Positions 34,305 through 43,816 of a stretch of DNA of 64,000 nucleotides are shown piece after piece. Source of the DNA: an uncultured Roseovarius sp. Its GTDB lineage: Bacteria; Pseudomonadota; Alphaproteobacteria; Rhodobacterales; Rhodobacteraceae. The notes beneath the pieces are model-generated. The model saw only the letters and a program-made list of their open reading frames with translations, made no database searches and was not told where the DNA came from. Position numbers and translations under genes: made by a program. Position 1 is the stretch's first letter; the number at the start of each line of letters is the position of its first letter. Location of the stretch: positions 868,001 through 932,000 of the forward strand of contig CANMBU010000002.1 of NCBI GenBank assembly GCA_947496175.1. Direction: 5' to 3'.

Positions 34305-36932
34305 TCAAAATGCAGGTTGTGTTGCACGCGGGCGTTGAATGGCGACAATCACCAGAAGCAACAGAAGAGCAGGAATGAAGAAGATCTCTTTTGGCATGCG
34401 CTCATTTTCGACTGCGACGGCTTCGATTTGCGCAGGTGCATCACCATAAAAGTCGTAGTCATTGCCCAGTTGGTCGAAGTATTTTGTCCCAGGGAAGGGT
34501 TCCTCCAACGTCAGGATATCGCCGTCTTCGATCACTGTCAGCCCCACGGCCTCCAGTCGTTCAAGGGCGGTGCCTTCGGCTTCAGCCGTATAGGCCAGCG
34601 TAATGCTCCCCACGATGCCGGTGTCGAAATCTGGGGCTGAAACGCGCAGTCGTGCGGAACCGCCGACAGGTAGCTCTTCCAGCGCAGCAAGAGCAGCCGG
34701 ACCCGTGGTCTCGCGATACTTTTCCTGCCACTGGTCAAGGAAGAAGTCTGGCCGGAAGAGCATGAAGACAACAAGCATCATGACCACGGATTCCCATTTG
34801 CGCGACTTTGCAATGAAGTAGCCCTGGGTCACGGCGGCAAAGACAAGCATGGCAATGAGCGAGACAAAGAACACCAGCACCGCCTTCGCTGGTCCCACAT
34901 CAATCAGCAACAAGTCGGTGTTGAAGATGAACATAAAGGGCAAGAGTGCCGTTCGAATGTCATAGCTGAAGCCGACGATGCCGGTTTTGATCGGGTCCCC
35001 GCGTGATATGGCCGCCGCCGCATAGGCGGCGAGCCCAACGGGCGGTGTATCATCCGCCAGGATCCCAAAATAGAACACAAAGAGGTGCACGGCGATCAGA
35101 GGCACGATGAGACCTGATTGCGCGCCGACCGATACGATTACGGGCGCCATCAGCGAGGACACAACAATGTAGTTGGCCGTTGTCGGAAGCCCCATGCCGA
35201 GGATCAGCGACAGAATGGCAACCAGAAGCAACAGGATCATCAGGTTGTCACCAGCAATCGCCTCGATAACCTGTCCGATGATCTGATGCGCCCCGGTCAG
35301 GGAAATGGTGCCCACGATGATACCGGCAGCCCCCGTGGCCACGCCAATCCCGATCATGTTGCGCGCACCGCTTTCAAGGCCTGCAACAAAGTCGCGCCAA
35401 CTGGTGGCGAGTTTTTCAGCAAAATTGTCCGCGCTTCCGCGGAACATGGCCTTGAGCGGGCGGTGCGTGAGTGCAACGATGATCATCACAATGGTGGCCC
35501 AGAATGCCGAGAGCGCAGGTGATAGTCGATCAAGATCCTCTGTGCGCACCATGAGATTCCACACAAGCACGAAAATCGGCAACGCGTAATAGGCGCCACC
35601 AAGGAATGTCGGCGTGAGGCGCGGAGCTTCGACCACTTTGCTGTTGGGGTCATCAACCACGACATCGGGGAATTTGGACGCCACATAAACGAGCGCGAGA
35701 TACGCAACCAGCAACAGAACAAGCGCCGGGTAGATGGAGGCGCCGGGCATGATGGGTTCCAGCATGCTACGGAAGCCAACAACAAGGAACGTGATCGCCG
35801 CCATGCCAAGAAAGCCGGTCAGGAAAAGCACCAGGATCATGACAACGCCGATATGCCGTCCGGGTTTCTTCAGGCCCTGCAGGCTCATCTTCAGGCTTTC
35901 CAGATGCACGATATAGAGCAGTGCGATGTAAGAGATTACCGCAGGCAGGAAGGCGTGTTTGATAACCTCGATATACGGGATGTTCACATACTCAACCATC
36001 AGGAAGGCTGCTGCCCCCATGACGGGGGGTGTCAACTGCCCGTTGGTGGAGGAGGCTACCTCAACCGCGCCAGCCTTTTCTGGCGCAAAGCCTATGCGCT
36101 TCATGAGCGGGATGGTGAATGTGCCGGTGGTCACGGTGTTGGCGATGGAAGAGCCTGAGATCATACCCGTCATCATGGAGGACAGCACCGCCGCCTTGGC
36201 GGGACCACCGCGTAAGGCCCCAAGAAGGGCGATGGCCACTTTGATGAACCAGTTGCCGCCGCCTGCTTTTTCCAAGAGCGCGCCAAACAGCACGAAGAGG
36301 AAGATCATCGTGGTGGATACGCCAAGGGCAACACCAAACACACCCTCAGTTTGCATCCAATAATGTCCCATGGCTTTGGCAAAGGACGCGCCGCCATAGT
36401 TGGTGACGCTGCCAATCCATTCGGAATAGCCTCCGAAAAAAGCGAGTGCGAGGAAGGCGGATGCAATGATCACGAGGGGCAAACCCAAAGACCGGAAGAC
36501 CGCCACCATGAGAACAAACATACCGATGCCAGACATCACAATATCTGTGGTGGTCCAAAGCCCAGGCCGGTCGGCGATCTCGAACCTGAAGACCACGAGG
36601 TACAAGCATGACGCAATGCCCAGAACCATCAAGGCCCAGTCATAGAGTGGAATTCGGTCCCGGTGACCGAACATTGGAAAGGCCAGTGTGGCAAGGCTTA
36701 TGGCGAAGGCCAAATGAATGTAACGCGCTTGCGCAACGATATTGGCAAATTCGCTGACGCCGGTCGCTTGCGCTAGCACACCGGGAACCTTTGAAGCGAT
36801 ATAGAGATGAAACAGCGACCAGGTAATACAGAGCGCGAAGATCAGTTGCTTTGCGAATGGTCCGGCATTGCGGGCGCCGGTATCGGCCTCTGCAACCATA
36901 TCTTCGGCAGATCTATTTGCTGCGTCTGTCAT
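34305..36932 (-). CDS. TRAP transporter fused small-large membrane protein (TAXI type)
   Basis: An 875-residue polytopic protein in which the small (DctQ, about residues 25-200) and large (DctM, about 200-690) TRAP membrane components are fused, as is usual in TAXI systems. Marks include FGALLEKAGGGNWFIKVA, the GMISGSSIANTVTTGTFTIP loop, GMGLPTTANYIVVSSLMAP and FYFGILADDTPPVGLAA. After the DctM part, a C-terminal extension of about 150 residues contains more spans and a soluble domain, then a final span. It is a secondary, ion-driven importer working with the TAXI receptor encoded upstream. A hairpin separates the two genes. Confidence 0.9.
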   Translation of the reverse strand: MTDAANRSAEDMVAEADTGARNAGPFAKQLIFALCITWSLFHLYIASKVPGVLAQATGVSEFANIVAQARYIHLAFAISLATLAFPMFGHRDRIPLYDWALMVLGIASCLYLVVFRFEIADRPGLWTTTDIVMSGIGMFVLMVAVFRSLGLPLVIIASAFLALAFFGGYSEWIGSVTNYGGASFAKAMGHYWMQTEGVFGVALGVSTTMIFLFVLFGALLEKAGGGNWFIKVAIALLGALRGGPAKAAVLSSMMTGMISGSSIANTVTTGTFTIPLMKRIGFAPEKAGAVEVASSTNGQLTPPVMGAAAFLMVEYVNIPYIEVIKHAFLPAVISYIALLYIVHLESLKMSLQGLKKPGRHIGVVMILVLFLTGFLGMAAITFLVVGFRSMLEPIMPGASIYPALVLLLVAYLALVYVASKFPDVVVDDPNSKVVEAPRLTPTFLGGAYYALPIFVLVWNLMVRTEDLDRLSPALSAFWATIVMIIVALTHRPLKAMFRGSADNFAEKLATSWRDFVAGLESGARNMIGIGVATGAAGIIVGTISLTGAHQIIGQVIEAIAGDNLMILLLLVAILSLILGMGLPTTANYIVVSSLMAPVIVSVGAQSGLIVPLIAVHLFVFYFGILADDTPPVGLAAYAAAAISRGDPIKTGIVGFSYDIRTALLPFMFIFNTDLLLIDVGPAKAVLVFFVSLIAMLVFAAVTQGYFIAKSRKWESVVMMLVVFMLFRPDFFLDQWQEKYRETTGPAALAALEELPVGGSARLRVSAPDFDTGIVGSITLAYTAEAEGTALERLEAVGLTVIEDGDILTLEEPFPGTKYFDQLGNDYDFYGDAPAQIEAVAVENERMPKEIFFIPALLLLLVIVAIQRPRATQPAF

Positions 36933-36968
36933 CCCTCTGGTCCCTCTTTGTCTTCTTTTTTTAGCAAA

Positions 36969-37000
36969 AGCGCCAGCGCATCGAATGACGCGCTGGCGCT
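36969..37000 (-). repeat. Intercistronic hairpin after the TAXI receptor gene
   Basis: AGCGCCAGCGC (36969-36979) and GCGCTGGCGCT (36990-37000) form a perfect 11-bp GC stem with a 10-base loop, 27 bases after the receptor stop codon. On the minus strand it is followed by CTTTTGC, a short T-run, so partial termination is possible. It would give more receptor than permease. Confidence 0.85.
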
Positions 37001-37027
37001 GATTTCAGGACATCTTGTTGATGTCTC

Positions 37028-37996
37028 TTATTCCATCAAACCCAGCTCTTTATAGGCTTTCTCGGCCCCAGGGTGCAGCGGAGCTGAGAGGCCGTCGCTG
37101 ATCATCTGCTTGGCGTCGAGATTGGCAAATGCCGGGTGCAGGCCACGGAAATCTTCCAGATTGGCCATCACAGCCTTGGCAACCACGTAAGCCACATCCT
37201 CTGGTACATCAGCCGAGGTCACAAAGGTCGCGCCCACACCGAATGTGGTGGTGTCGGTGTCAGTGCCCGCATACATACCCGCCGGGATGGTTGCGACGCG
37301 GTAGTAGGGGTTGTCTGCAACCAGCTTGTCAACAGGTTCACCTGTCACGGAGAGGAGTTTCACGTCACAGGTTGTCGTCGCTTCTTTGATTGCCGCCGCC
37401 GGGTGGCCGATGGTGTAGATCATCGCGTCAATGTTGTTGTCGCAGATCTGCTTGGCCATCTCCGAGCCCTTGTACTCGGTTGCCAGGGCAAAGTCGTCCA
37501 TGCCCATGCCGAACGCGTCCATGACCACTTCCATCGTGGCGCGCTGGCCCGATCCGGGATTGCCGACATTCACACGCTTGCCTTTGAGTTCTTCAAAGGA
37601 CGAGATACCGCTGTCGCCGCGCACCAGAAGCGTGAAGGGCTCTGGGTGCACCGAGAACATTGCCCGGACATTTGGGAACGGGTTGTCTTCGAATTTCGAC
37701 GTTCCGTTGAATGCGTGATACTGCCAGTCAGACTGGGCCACACCAAACTCAAGCTCACCGGCCTTGATGGTGTTGATGTTGTAGACAGAACCGCCTGTGG
37801 ATTCCACGGCACAGCGGATACCGTGTTCTTTGCGGTCGCGGTTCACCAGACGGCAGATTGCGCCGCCCGTCGGATAGTAAACGCCCGTCACACCGCCGGT
37901 GCCGATTGAGATAAATTTGTCTTGCGCGATGGCGGCGCCACCAAAGGCAATTGTCGCGGCAGCAACCATGCCACCGATAAATTTCATGTGCATCAT
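37028..37996 (-). CDS. TRAP transporter TAXI-family solute receptor
   Basis: A 322-residue periplasmic receptor with a signal peptide (MMHMKFIGGMVAAATIAFGG, cleavage near AIAQD). Family hallmarks are ISIGTGGVTGVYYPTGGAIC, VESTGGSVYNINTIKAGELE and GVAQSDWQYHAF, followed by RVNVGNPGSGQRAT. TAXI receptors bind glutamate or other small carboxylates; the substrate here is unknown. It is the first gene of a minus-strand operon with the fused permease and the universal stress protein. GGGAGA lies before ATG 37996. Confidence 0.9.
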   Translation of the reverse strand: MMHMKFIGGMVAAATIAFGGAAIAQDKFISIGTGGVTGVYYPTGGAICRLVNRDRKEHGIRCAVESTGGSVYNINTIKAGELEFGVAQSDWQYHAFNGTSKFEDNPFPNVRAMFSVHPEPFTLLVRGDSGISSFEELKGKRVNVGNPGSGQRATMEVVMDAFGMGMDDFALATEYKGSEMAKQICDNNIDAMIYTIGHPAAAIKEATTTCDVKLLSVTGEPVDKLVADNPYYRVATIPAGMYAGTDTDTTTFGVGATFVTSADVPEDVAYVVAKAVMANLEDFRGLHPAFANLDAKQMISDGLSAPLHPGAEKAYKELGLME

Positions 37997-38259
37997 GAGG
38001 TCTCCCTAATCAATCGCGCGCTTCTGCGCGTCGTTTGTTCTAAAAGCGTCGCTAAAGTTGCCCGGGATGTCACGCAAAAACTAAATTTTTTTGGGCTAAC
38101 ATCATATTTTTAAGGGTTTCCCAACGGTCGGAGCACATTTGGGTGCGCCTATTCCGGCTCTTGCATCGAGCTGCGGACGGTTTTCGATTCGTCTTAAGCC
38201 AGCCTGTCGCAAGCATGTGTTGAGGAGATGTGGCCGCTCTCGCTGCGAGGCGTATAGAT

Positions 38260-38973
38260 TTAAGCGTGTGCCAAAAATCCCTCAATCAACTGATTGAAGA
38301 GCCGAGGACGTTCCATGTGAACGGCATGCGCCGCGTGCGGAACGACAGCGAGATTGGATTTCGGAATGCTCTGCCACAGCTGTTCAATTTGCGGCCACGT
38401 GTAGGTGCGGTCACTATCACCCCAGACAATCAATGTGGGGCAGGCAATCTGTGGCAGGTGGTCCTCTCCGGACCAGTTTTGCATCGCCTCAAGCCCTGCC
38501 AGGATGGCCGGAAGTGTACTGGCTTCGGCAATGGCCGCGCATTCGGGATAAGGCTCTGCCTTTTCCCGCTGCAAAAACCATGTCGCGGCAATCCGGCGTG
38601 CTGTGGCATTGGGGCCGTCGTCTTCGGCGCGGCGCATGGATGTCTCTATTGGCTCGAAGCGACCGGGCAAAACACCGACGGCACCCGTTCCATACAATAT
38701 CAATCGTTCGACGCGCTCTGGCGCGCGACGCACCATTTCTTGCACGATCATGCCGCCCATCGAATGCCCCAGCAGGTCGAACCGCTCAACGGTGATCTCA
38801 CCCAAAACCCAGTTCGCGAATTCCGCAATCGAGTTTACGGGCGGCAGATGCGCGTTTTTGCCAAAACCTGGAAGGTCGACGCGGATTAAGTCCCGACCCG
38901 CTCCAAGCGTATCTTGTTTTTGCCACTGATCGCTGCCGCCCATGAAACCATGAACAAAGACCAGCGGTGTCAC
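38260..38973 (-). CDS. Alpha/beta hydrolase
   Basis: A 237-residue alpha/beta-hydrolase fold enzyme. The oxyanion segment FVHGFMGG is at the N-terminus, the nucleophile elbow GHSMGG carries the catalytic serine, an aspartate follows in IVWGDSDRTYTW, and the histidine is in VPHAAHAVHMERP. Substrate unknown; esters, lactones or thioesters are possible. It overlaps the betaine-type permease gene by 4 bases (ATGA) as the last gene of that operon, so its job is probably linked to the imported compound. Confidence 0.87.
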   Translation of the reverse strand: MTPLVFVHGFMGGSDQWQKQDTLGAGRDLIRVDLPGFGKNAHLPPVNSIAEFANWVLGEITVERFDLLGHSMGGMIVQEMVRRAPERVERLILYGTGAVGVLPGRFEPIETSMRRAEDDGPNATARRIAATWFLQREKAEPYPECAAIAEASTLPAILAGLEAMQNWSGEDHLPQIACPTLIVWGDSDRTYTWPQIEQLWQSIPKSNLAVVPHAAHAVHMERPRLFNQLIEGFLAHA

Positions 38974-40520
38974 TTGCGTTGACCCTGAACGATACGATCC
39001 AGGATCATGGCGCAGAAGAGAATTGAGAACCCGGCCAAGATGCCTTGGCCGACATTGGCATATTGCAATGCTTCCAGGACGTCCTCACCCAGACCCTTCG
39101 CGCCGATCAGAGAGGCCACAACAACCATTGCCAGTGAGAGCATGATTGTCTGATTTATTCCGGCGCGGATCGAGGGGCTGGCCAGAGGCAGATCAACCTT
39201 GGTCAGAAGATACCATTTGTTCGCCCCGAAACTGATTGCCGCTTCGCGCACACTTTCAGGCACGCCGCGCAGGCCAAGAACGGTAAGACGCACCACCGGA
39301 GTTCCGCCAAAAATCATGGTCACGACCACGGCCGCAGGTTTGCCGACCCCGAAAAACGCAATGACAGGGACCATGAAGACGAAGGCTGGCATCGTCTGCA
39401 TGAAGTCCATAATGGGCTGGATAAAGGCATAAAAACGTGGACGTCGTGCGGCGAACATCCCCAATGGGATCCCGATCACAATCGACAGGCACGCGGCTGT
39501 TCCCAGCAATGCCAGTGTCGTCATCGCCGCCTCCCAAAAACCCAGCAGGCCCATATAGGCGAGAAAAGCGCCTGAATAAATTGCAGTACGCACGCCCGCC
39601 GTGAGCCAGGTCAAAAGGATGATCAGGCTGGCGATCACGATCCAGGGCGTTTGGACAAGAATAACTTCCAAAGCATCAAGGAGAGTACGGATGCCGAAGG
39701 TCAACCCGTCAAAAAACGCTTCGCTGTTGCGAACGCAGAATGCAATGAAGTCTTCAACCCAGGTGATGCCGGTCAGGCGTATATTAGGATCGGTCGGAAA
39801 GGCCGTAAGAAGAGAATAACGGCCTGGGAAACTGTAATGCACCATAGCCGTCGCAACGATCAGGAACATGAAAACAGCGCTGAACACGATTTGCGCAACA
39901 GGCAGACCGGAACGGATGCTGCGGTCTGAAAGCCAGTCAGAAAACCGTGCCTCAAGCGCCCAGTTGGCAACAAAGGCCTGCACCAGTTTTACAATGATCA
40001 AAATGGCAACGCCAGTGAGAGCTATAGTGGTCCCTTGTTCCGCAAGAGCTGCGGCTTCATCTCTAAACCCGTCAATACTTGCTTCCAGGGCGTCTACAGC
40101 GCGTTGATAAGCGTCCACACGATCCGATTGTTCTGCTATCGCAGCGGCGAGTTGCTCGCGGCGTAATTCCAATGTGCCTTCGATGGATTGAATCCGCGCC
40201 GTGGCTTCAGAGGCAAGATCACCAAACAAGCCGCGCGCAATTTGTACAAAACCCAAAGCCTCGAGGATCAGGAAGGGCAGTGCCCAACTCCACAGCCCAC
40301 GCGCCCCAAACCAAATTGGACCAAAAAGACCCGCCATCGCATTGAATGTTGCGGTAAACTTGGCTGATGCGCCGATCTTGTCGAACATACGGATGTAATA
40401 GTCTGGACAGGTGCGCACAAAGGTGCGGATGTTTTCGCGGCGCTCTTCGGCATAGGCCAGCGCCGCCTCGCTTTCGGTATCTTCAAGCGGATTCACCCCA
40501 AGATCGGTTGTGTCGGTCAT
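38970..40520 (-). CDS. Betaine/proline-type ABC transporter permease with long N-terminal extension
   Basis: A 516-residue ProW/OpuAB-family permease. The C-terminal half has the usual permease core with the EAA-loop segment GVPESVREAAISFGANKWYL and the ending VVVASLIGAKGLGEDVLEALQ. The first 200 residues are unusual: a membrane region around 62-95, a charged coiled-coil-like helix about 100-162 (SIEGTLELRREQLAAAIAEQ), then another membrane span (TIALTGVAILIIVKLVQAFV). This segment may be a regulatory or scaffold module. The gene overlaps both neighbours by 4 bases. It imports a quaternary amine or similar zwitterion (inference from family). Confidence 0.88.
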   Translation of the reverse strand: MTDTTDLGVNPLEDTESEAALAYAEERRENIRTFVRTCPDYYIRMFDKIGASAKFTATFNAMAGLFGPIWFGARGLWSWALPFLILEALGFVQIARGLFGDLASEATARIQSIEGTLELRREQLAAAIAEQSDRVDAYQRAVDALEASIDGFRDEAAALAEQGTTIALTGVAILIIVKLVQAFVANWALEARFSDWLSDRSIRSGLPVAQIVFSAVFMFLIVATAMVHYSFPGRYSLLTAFPTDPNIRLTGITWVEDFIAFCVRNSEAFFDGLTFGIRTLLDALEVILVQTPWIVIASLIILLTWLTAGVRTAIYSGAFLAYMGLLGFWEAAMTTLALLGTAACLSIVIGIPLGMFAARRPRFYAFIQPIMDFMQTMPAFVFMVPVIAFFGVGKPAAVVVTMIFGGTPVVRLTVLGLRGVPESVREAAISFGANKWYLLTKVDLPLASPSIRAGINQTIMLSLAMVVVASLIGAKGLGEDVLEALQYANVGQGILAGFSILFCAMILDRIVQGQRK

Positions 40521-41572
40521 GATACTTCCGTCCCTTCGATCACAGTGCGCAGCAGATCCGCGCGGGTGATGACACCCACGTCCTTGCCTTCCGCGCGCAC
40601 GACAATTGGGTTGTCATCGTCTATCGCGAGGTTGATCAGATTGCTGAGCGTTTCTGCCTCATCCACGCGCGGAGCATCGGCCCCCACAGGTCCATTTGCA
40701 GCAACATGCACGTCAACAGGTTGCATGACTGCATGGGCATGCACGACTTTCAGGCGGGAAATTCCAGCGACAAAATCGGCGACGTAGTCATCCGCGGGAT
40801 GCATCACAATGTCTTCCGCCGTGCCAATTTGCACCATCTTGCCATCGCGCATGATCGCGATGCGATCGCCGATGCGCACGGCCTCGTCGAGATCATGGGT
40901 GATGAAAATCGTTGTCTTCTTCAGAATTTTGCTCAGACGGATGAATTCATCCTGCAACTGTCGCCGAATGAGGGGGTCAAGCGCTGAGAACGGCTCGTCC
41001 ATTAACAAAACGTCAGGGTTGGCCGCCAAAGCCCGGGCCAAACCGACACGTTGCTGCATCCCGCCCGAAAGCTCATGGGCAAATTTGGAGCCCCAAGCGC
41101 CTAGTTCAACAATATCGAGGATGGCGGCGGCCTGGCGCATCCGTTCATTCTTGGCAACTTGCCGGATCTCCATCGGCATGGCCACGTTGTCGAGCACTGA
41201 CCGATGCGGCATCAGCGCGAAGTTCTGAAAGACCATACCGATTTTTTGGTTTCGAAACTGCTGGAGCTGTTTCGGCCCAAGGGCCATCACATCGGTGCCC
41301 TCTATTTCGATCTTGCCGGCGGTTGGCTCCAAAAGCCGGTTGAAGTGGCGCACAAGCGTTGACTTGCCGCTGCCCGAAAGGCCCATGATGCAGAAGATTT
41401 CGCCGCGCTTCACTTCAAGGCTCACATCCGCCACGCCAACAACAGCGTTGAACTCCGCCAGAACCTCCGCCTTGCTCAGCCCGCGTGTTTGGATAGCTTC
41501 CAAAGCTTGTTCGGGTTTGGAGCCAAAAATCTTCCAGACATTGGAAATTTCTATGACGGTTTCATCGGTCAT
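40517..41572 (-). CDS. Betaine/proline-type ABC transporter ATP-binding protein with CBS region
   Basis: A 351-residue ProV/OpuAA-family ATPase. Walker A is GLSGSGKSTLVRH, the signature ELSGGMQQRVGLARA, Walker B VLLMDEPFSALDPL. The N-terminal segment of about 55 residues that precedes Walker A (KIFGSKPEQALEAI) is typical of the family. The C-terminal region after ISRLKVVHA resembles CBS-type regulatory sequence (NPIVVRAEGKDVGVITRADL) and would sense ionic strength or nucleotides in relatives. Start ATG 41572 has AGGAC upstream; the longer open frame to 41620 is unlikely. Confidence 0.9.
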   Translation of the reverse strand: MTDETVIEISNVWKIFGSKPEQALEAIQTRGLSKAEVLAEFNAVVGVADVSLEVKRGEIFCIMGLSGSGKSTLVRHFNRLLEPTAGKIEIEGTDVMALGPKQLQQFRNQKIGMVFQNFALMPHRSVLDNVAMPMEIRQVAKNERMRQAAAILDIVELGAWGSKFAHELSGGMQQRVGLARALAANPDVLLMDEPFSALDPLIRRQLQDEFIRLSKILKKTTIFITHDLDEAVRIGDRIAIMRDGKMVQIGTAEDIVMHPADDYVADFVAGISRLKVVHAHAVMQPVDVHVAANGPVGADAPRVDEAETLSNLINLAIDDDNPIVVRAEGKDVGVITRADLLRTVIEGTEVS

Positions 41573-41601
41573 TGGGCAGATGTCCTGCAGGTGCTCAGGT
41601 G

Positions 41602-41632
41602 TGCCAGCACCGATAGGCAACCGGTGCTGGCA
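41602..41632 (-). repeat. Intercistronic hairpin after the betaine-type binding-protein gene
   Basis: TGCCAGCACCG (41602-41612) and CGGTGCTGGCA (41622-41632) form a perfect 11-bp stem with a 9-base loop between the binding-protein stop and the ATPase gene. No T-run follows on the minus strand, which favours mRNA protection over termination. Confidence 0.82.
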
Positions 41633-41653
41633 ATATGTTTTGAAACTATAGTC

Positions 41654-42619
41654 TTAGAGACCCAGCCAGCCGTCCACGCGGTCCGAATTCTCTTCGATCC
41701 ATTTCTTCGCCGCATCCGCCGGATCTGTGCCATTCGCACTGATGTCAAAGGCCAAGGAGCTGACATCATCCGCAGTCAGTTGGAAATTCGAAAAGAACTC
41801 AGCAATGGCCGGAGAGCGATCCTCCAGTGAGTTGGACCAGGCGATCTGAACGTTTTTCAGAGCATCTTTTGTCGCAACGCTGGATTTTTCATACCAATCT
41901 GCATCGTCTGACGGCTGAATCATCACGTATTTTTCTGGGTCAAATGTCGGTTCGCTGAGCATTTTGACGTCGAACTGGAACCAGACCGCATGTGGCTTGT
42001 AGCAGTAAAAGGCATAGCCTTCGCCCTTGGCGATGCTGTCCTTGATACGCGCGGTTTTCACGCTTTCTTCCGCACGAACAGGCTCAACGAAGTCCAACAG
42101 GCCGTAGTCCCGTACTTTCACTTCATTCACGTTAGCCGAAGCCCAGCCCGGCGCGCCGATCCACATTTCACCTTTGCCGTTTCCATCGCTGTCCATAAGT
42201 GCGGCCACATCAGGACGGCCCAGATCGGCAATATCTGTGATGTTGTTGGCTTCGCCGAAGTCCTTGGAAACACAGAAGCCCTGATTTCCCTCATATGGGT
42301 TGGACGACAGCGTCACAGTGCCGGCCTCATCCACATATTTCTTGGTAAAGCTTTCCTGGTTGGGCAGCCAGACGTCAGGATGCACGTCGATATCGCCTTT
42401 GCCCTGATCCATCGCCTGGAAAATCGTGGCGTTGTTGCCGGGCACATATTCAACTTTGCCGCCAATGCGCGAGGTCACAACTTCGCCCAGCACATGCGCA
42501 ATAGCCTGCGCGCCGGTCCAGGACGGCACGCCGATTTTAACCTCTTCTGCAGCCAGCGCAGGCACTGCCAGCATGCTGACTGCGGCTGCAAAGCCGAGGG
42601 ATTTCAATTTGGATGTCAT
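41654..42619 (-). CDS. Betaine/proline-type ABC transporter substrate-binding protein
   Basis: A 321-residue ProX/OpuAC-family binding protein with a signal peptide (MTSKLKSLGFAAAVSMLAVP, cleavage after ALA). The mature part has VKIGVPSWTGAQAIAHVL and DIDVHPDVWLPNQ, typical of type II betaine-binding folds, with several tryptophan/tyrosine residues that could form an aromatic cage (WIGAPGWASANV, YAFYCYKPHAVWFQF). Ligands of relatives are glycine betaine, choline, DMSP or taurine-like zwitterions. Start ATG 42619 has AGGAG upstream. It is followed by a hairpin before the ATPase gene. Confidence 0.88.
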   Translation of the reverse strand: MTSKLKSLGFAAAVSMLAVPALAAEEVKIGVPSWTGAQAIAHVLGEVVTSRIGGKVEYVPGNNATIFQAMDQGKGDIDVHPDVWLPNQESFTKKYVDEAGTVTLSSNPYEGNQGFCVSKDFGEANNITDIADLGRPDVAALMDSDGNGKGEMWIGAPGWASANVNEVKVRDYGLLDFVEPVRAEESVKTARIKDSIAKGEGYAFYCYKPHAVWFQFDVKMLSEPTFDPEKYVMIQPSDDADWYEKSSVATKDALKNVQIAWSNSLEDRSPAIAEFFSNFQLTADDVSSLAFDISANGTDPADAAKKWIEENSDRVDGWLGL

Positions 42620-42663
42620 AGTTTTCTCCTCTGTTGGTTGATGCGCCCTTGGAGGGCGTCTGG

Positions 42664-43710
42664 TCATTGTAAGGAAGCGACAAGTTGCTCTTGATATGCA
42701 AACAGCGCTGTAGCGCCACCTGTATGCAGAAACAGCACATTGTCTGTCGGTTTGAAAAAACCACTTCGCGCCATACCAATCAAGCCAGCCATACCTTTGG
42801 CTGAATAAACTGGGTCAAGAAGGATGCCTTCCTGACGTGCGGTGATGTGAATAGCCTCTAAAGTGGACTCTGCGGGAATACCGTAGCCTTCTCCAACATA
42901 CCCGTCATCGACAAGGATTTTGCTAAGTGGGATGCTGCCCGCTCCCAGTTTTTCGAGCGTTTTTTGGGTCAATGCGTGAACAGCATTCATTTGCTTTTCG
43001 CGCGGCTGACGGACACTGACGCCCATCACGGGCAGATCATGGCCAATCGCGTGGAACCCAGCCACCAGTCCGGCTTGTGTGCCTGTGCTGCCTGTGCCCA
43101 TCACGAGCCAGTCAAAGGACTGACCGGTTTCTTTTGAGTAGTCGGCAATCTCTTGGGCGCAATTGGCGTAGCCCAAAGCGCCTATCGCGTTTGAGCCGCC
43201 ACCAGGAATGAAATATGGTTTGTGCCCCTCGGCACGCAGAGTTTCGGTCACGGCCTCGGCTTCGGCATTCATATCAAGTCCCGCGGGGCGGAACTCATGT
43301 GTGGCCCCAAAAAGGGTATCAAGAAGCACATTGCCGGTTGCCTCGTAGGATGCGTCCCGATCCTGCACTCGACGTTCCAAGAGCACGTGGCACTTCATAC
43401 CAACCTTGGCAGCGGCGGCTGCAGTTTGACGAACATGGTTTGACTGAACCGCGCCTTGCGTGACCAGCATGTCCGCATTGTCACGCACCGCCTCGCCCAC
43501 CAGAAACTCCAGCTTGCGGGTTTTGTTTCCGCCCGTGGCCAGCCCGGTGCAGTCATCACGCTTAATGAATAGGCGCGGTCCGCCCAAAAGCTCTGACATG
43601 CGCGGCATTGCTTCGATGGGTGTTGGGCGATGGCACAGTTTGATCTGCGGAAAGCGATCAAAATCTATGCGCGACGCCTTGCGCTCTAACGTTCCAGCCT
43701 CGGCCATCAC
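42664..43710 (-). CDS. PLP-dependent desulfhydrase / L-cysteate sulfo-lyase family enzyme
   Basis: A 348-residue fold-type II PLP enzyme of the ACC deaminase / D-cysteine desulfhydrase family. The cofactor lysine is in TGLATGGNKTRKLEFL, the phosphate loop is GTGSTGTQAG, and QGAVQSNHVRQTAAAAAK is a conserved block. L-cysteate sulfo-lyase (CuyA) of Ruegeria pomeroyi belongs to this group and releases sulfite from L-cysteate, so cysteate use is an attractive option beside the sulfonate operon elsewhere in the window; D-cysteine desulfhydrase cannot be excluded. It is the first gene of an operon with the betaine-type ABC importer and is divergent from a LysR regulator. Confidence 0.8.
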   Translation of the reverse strand: MMAEAGTLERKASRIDFDRFPQIKLCHRPTPIEAMPRMSELLGGPRLFIKRDDCTGLATGGNKTRKLEFLVGEAVRDNADMLVTQGAVQSNHVRQTAAAAAKVGMKCHVLLERRVQDRDASYEATGNVLLDTLFGATHEFRPAGLDMNAEAEAVTETLRAEGHKPYFIPGGGSNAIGALGYANCAQEIADYSKETGQSFDWLVMGTGSTGTQAGLVAGFHAIGHDLPVMGVSVRQPREKQMNAVHALTQKTLEKLGAGSIPLSKILVDDGYVGEGYGIPAESTLEAIHITARQEGILLDPVYSAKGMAGLIGMARSGFFKPTDNVLFLHTGGATALFAYQEQLVASLQ

Positions 43711-43789
43711 TTGCCCCCTTGATAGAATCTAGATGCCAAAGCCTGAAACATTATCCGTGATGCATCCAATGTTATGTTCGAATGACATT

Positions 43790-43804
43790 ATGCAAAATTT
43801 GCAT
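43790..43804. promoter_or_regulatory. LysR-type operator between the desulfhydrase-like and LysR genes
   Basis: ATGCAAA and TTTGCAT form a perfect inverted repeat around one central A at 43797, containing the T-N11-A pattern (T43791, A43803) typical of LysR-type boxes. It lies in the divergent promoter region, 13 bases before the LysR start, and argues against a longer LysR reading frame. Confidence 0.7.
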
Positions 43805-43816
43805 TACAATGGTTGG

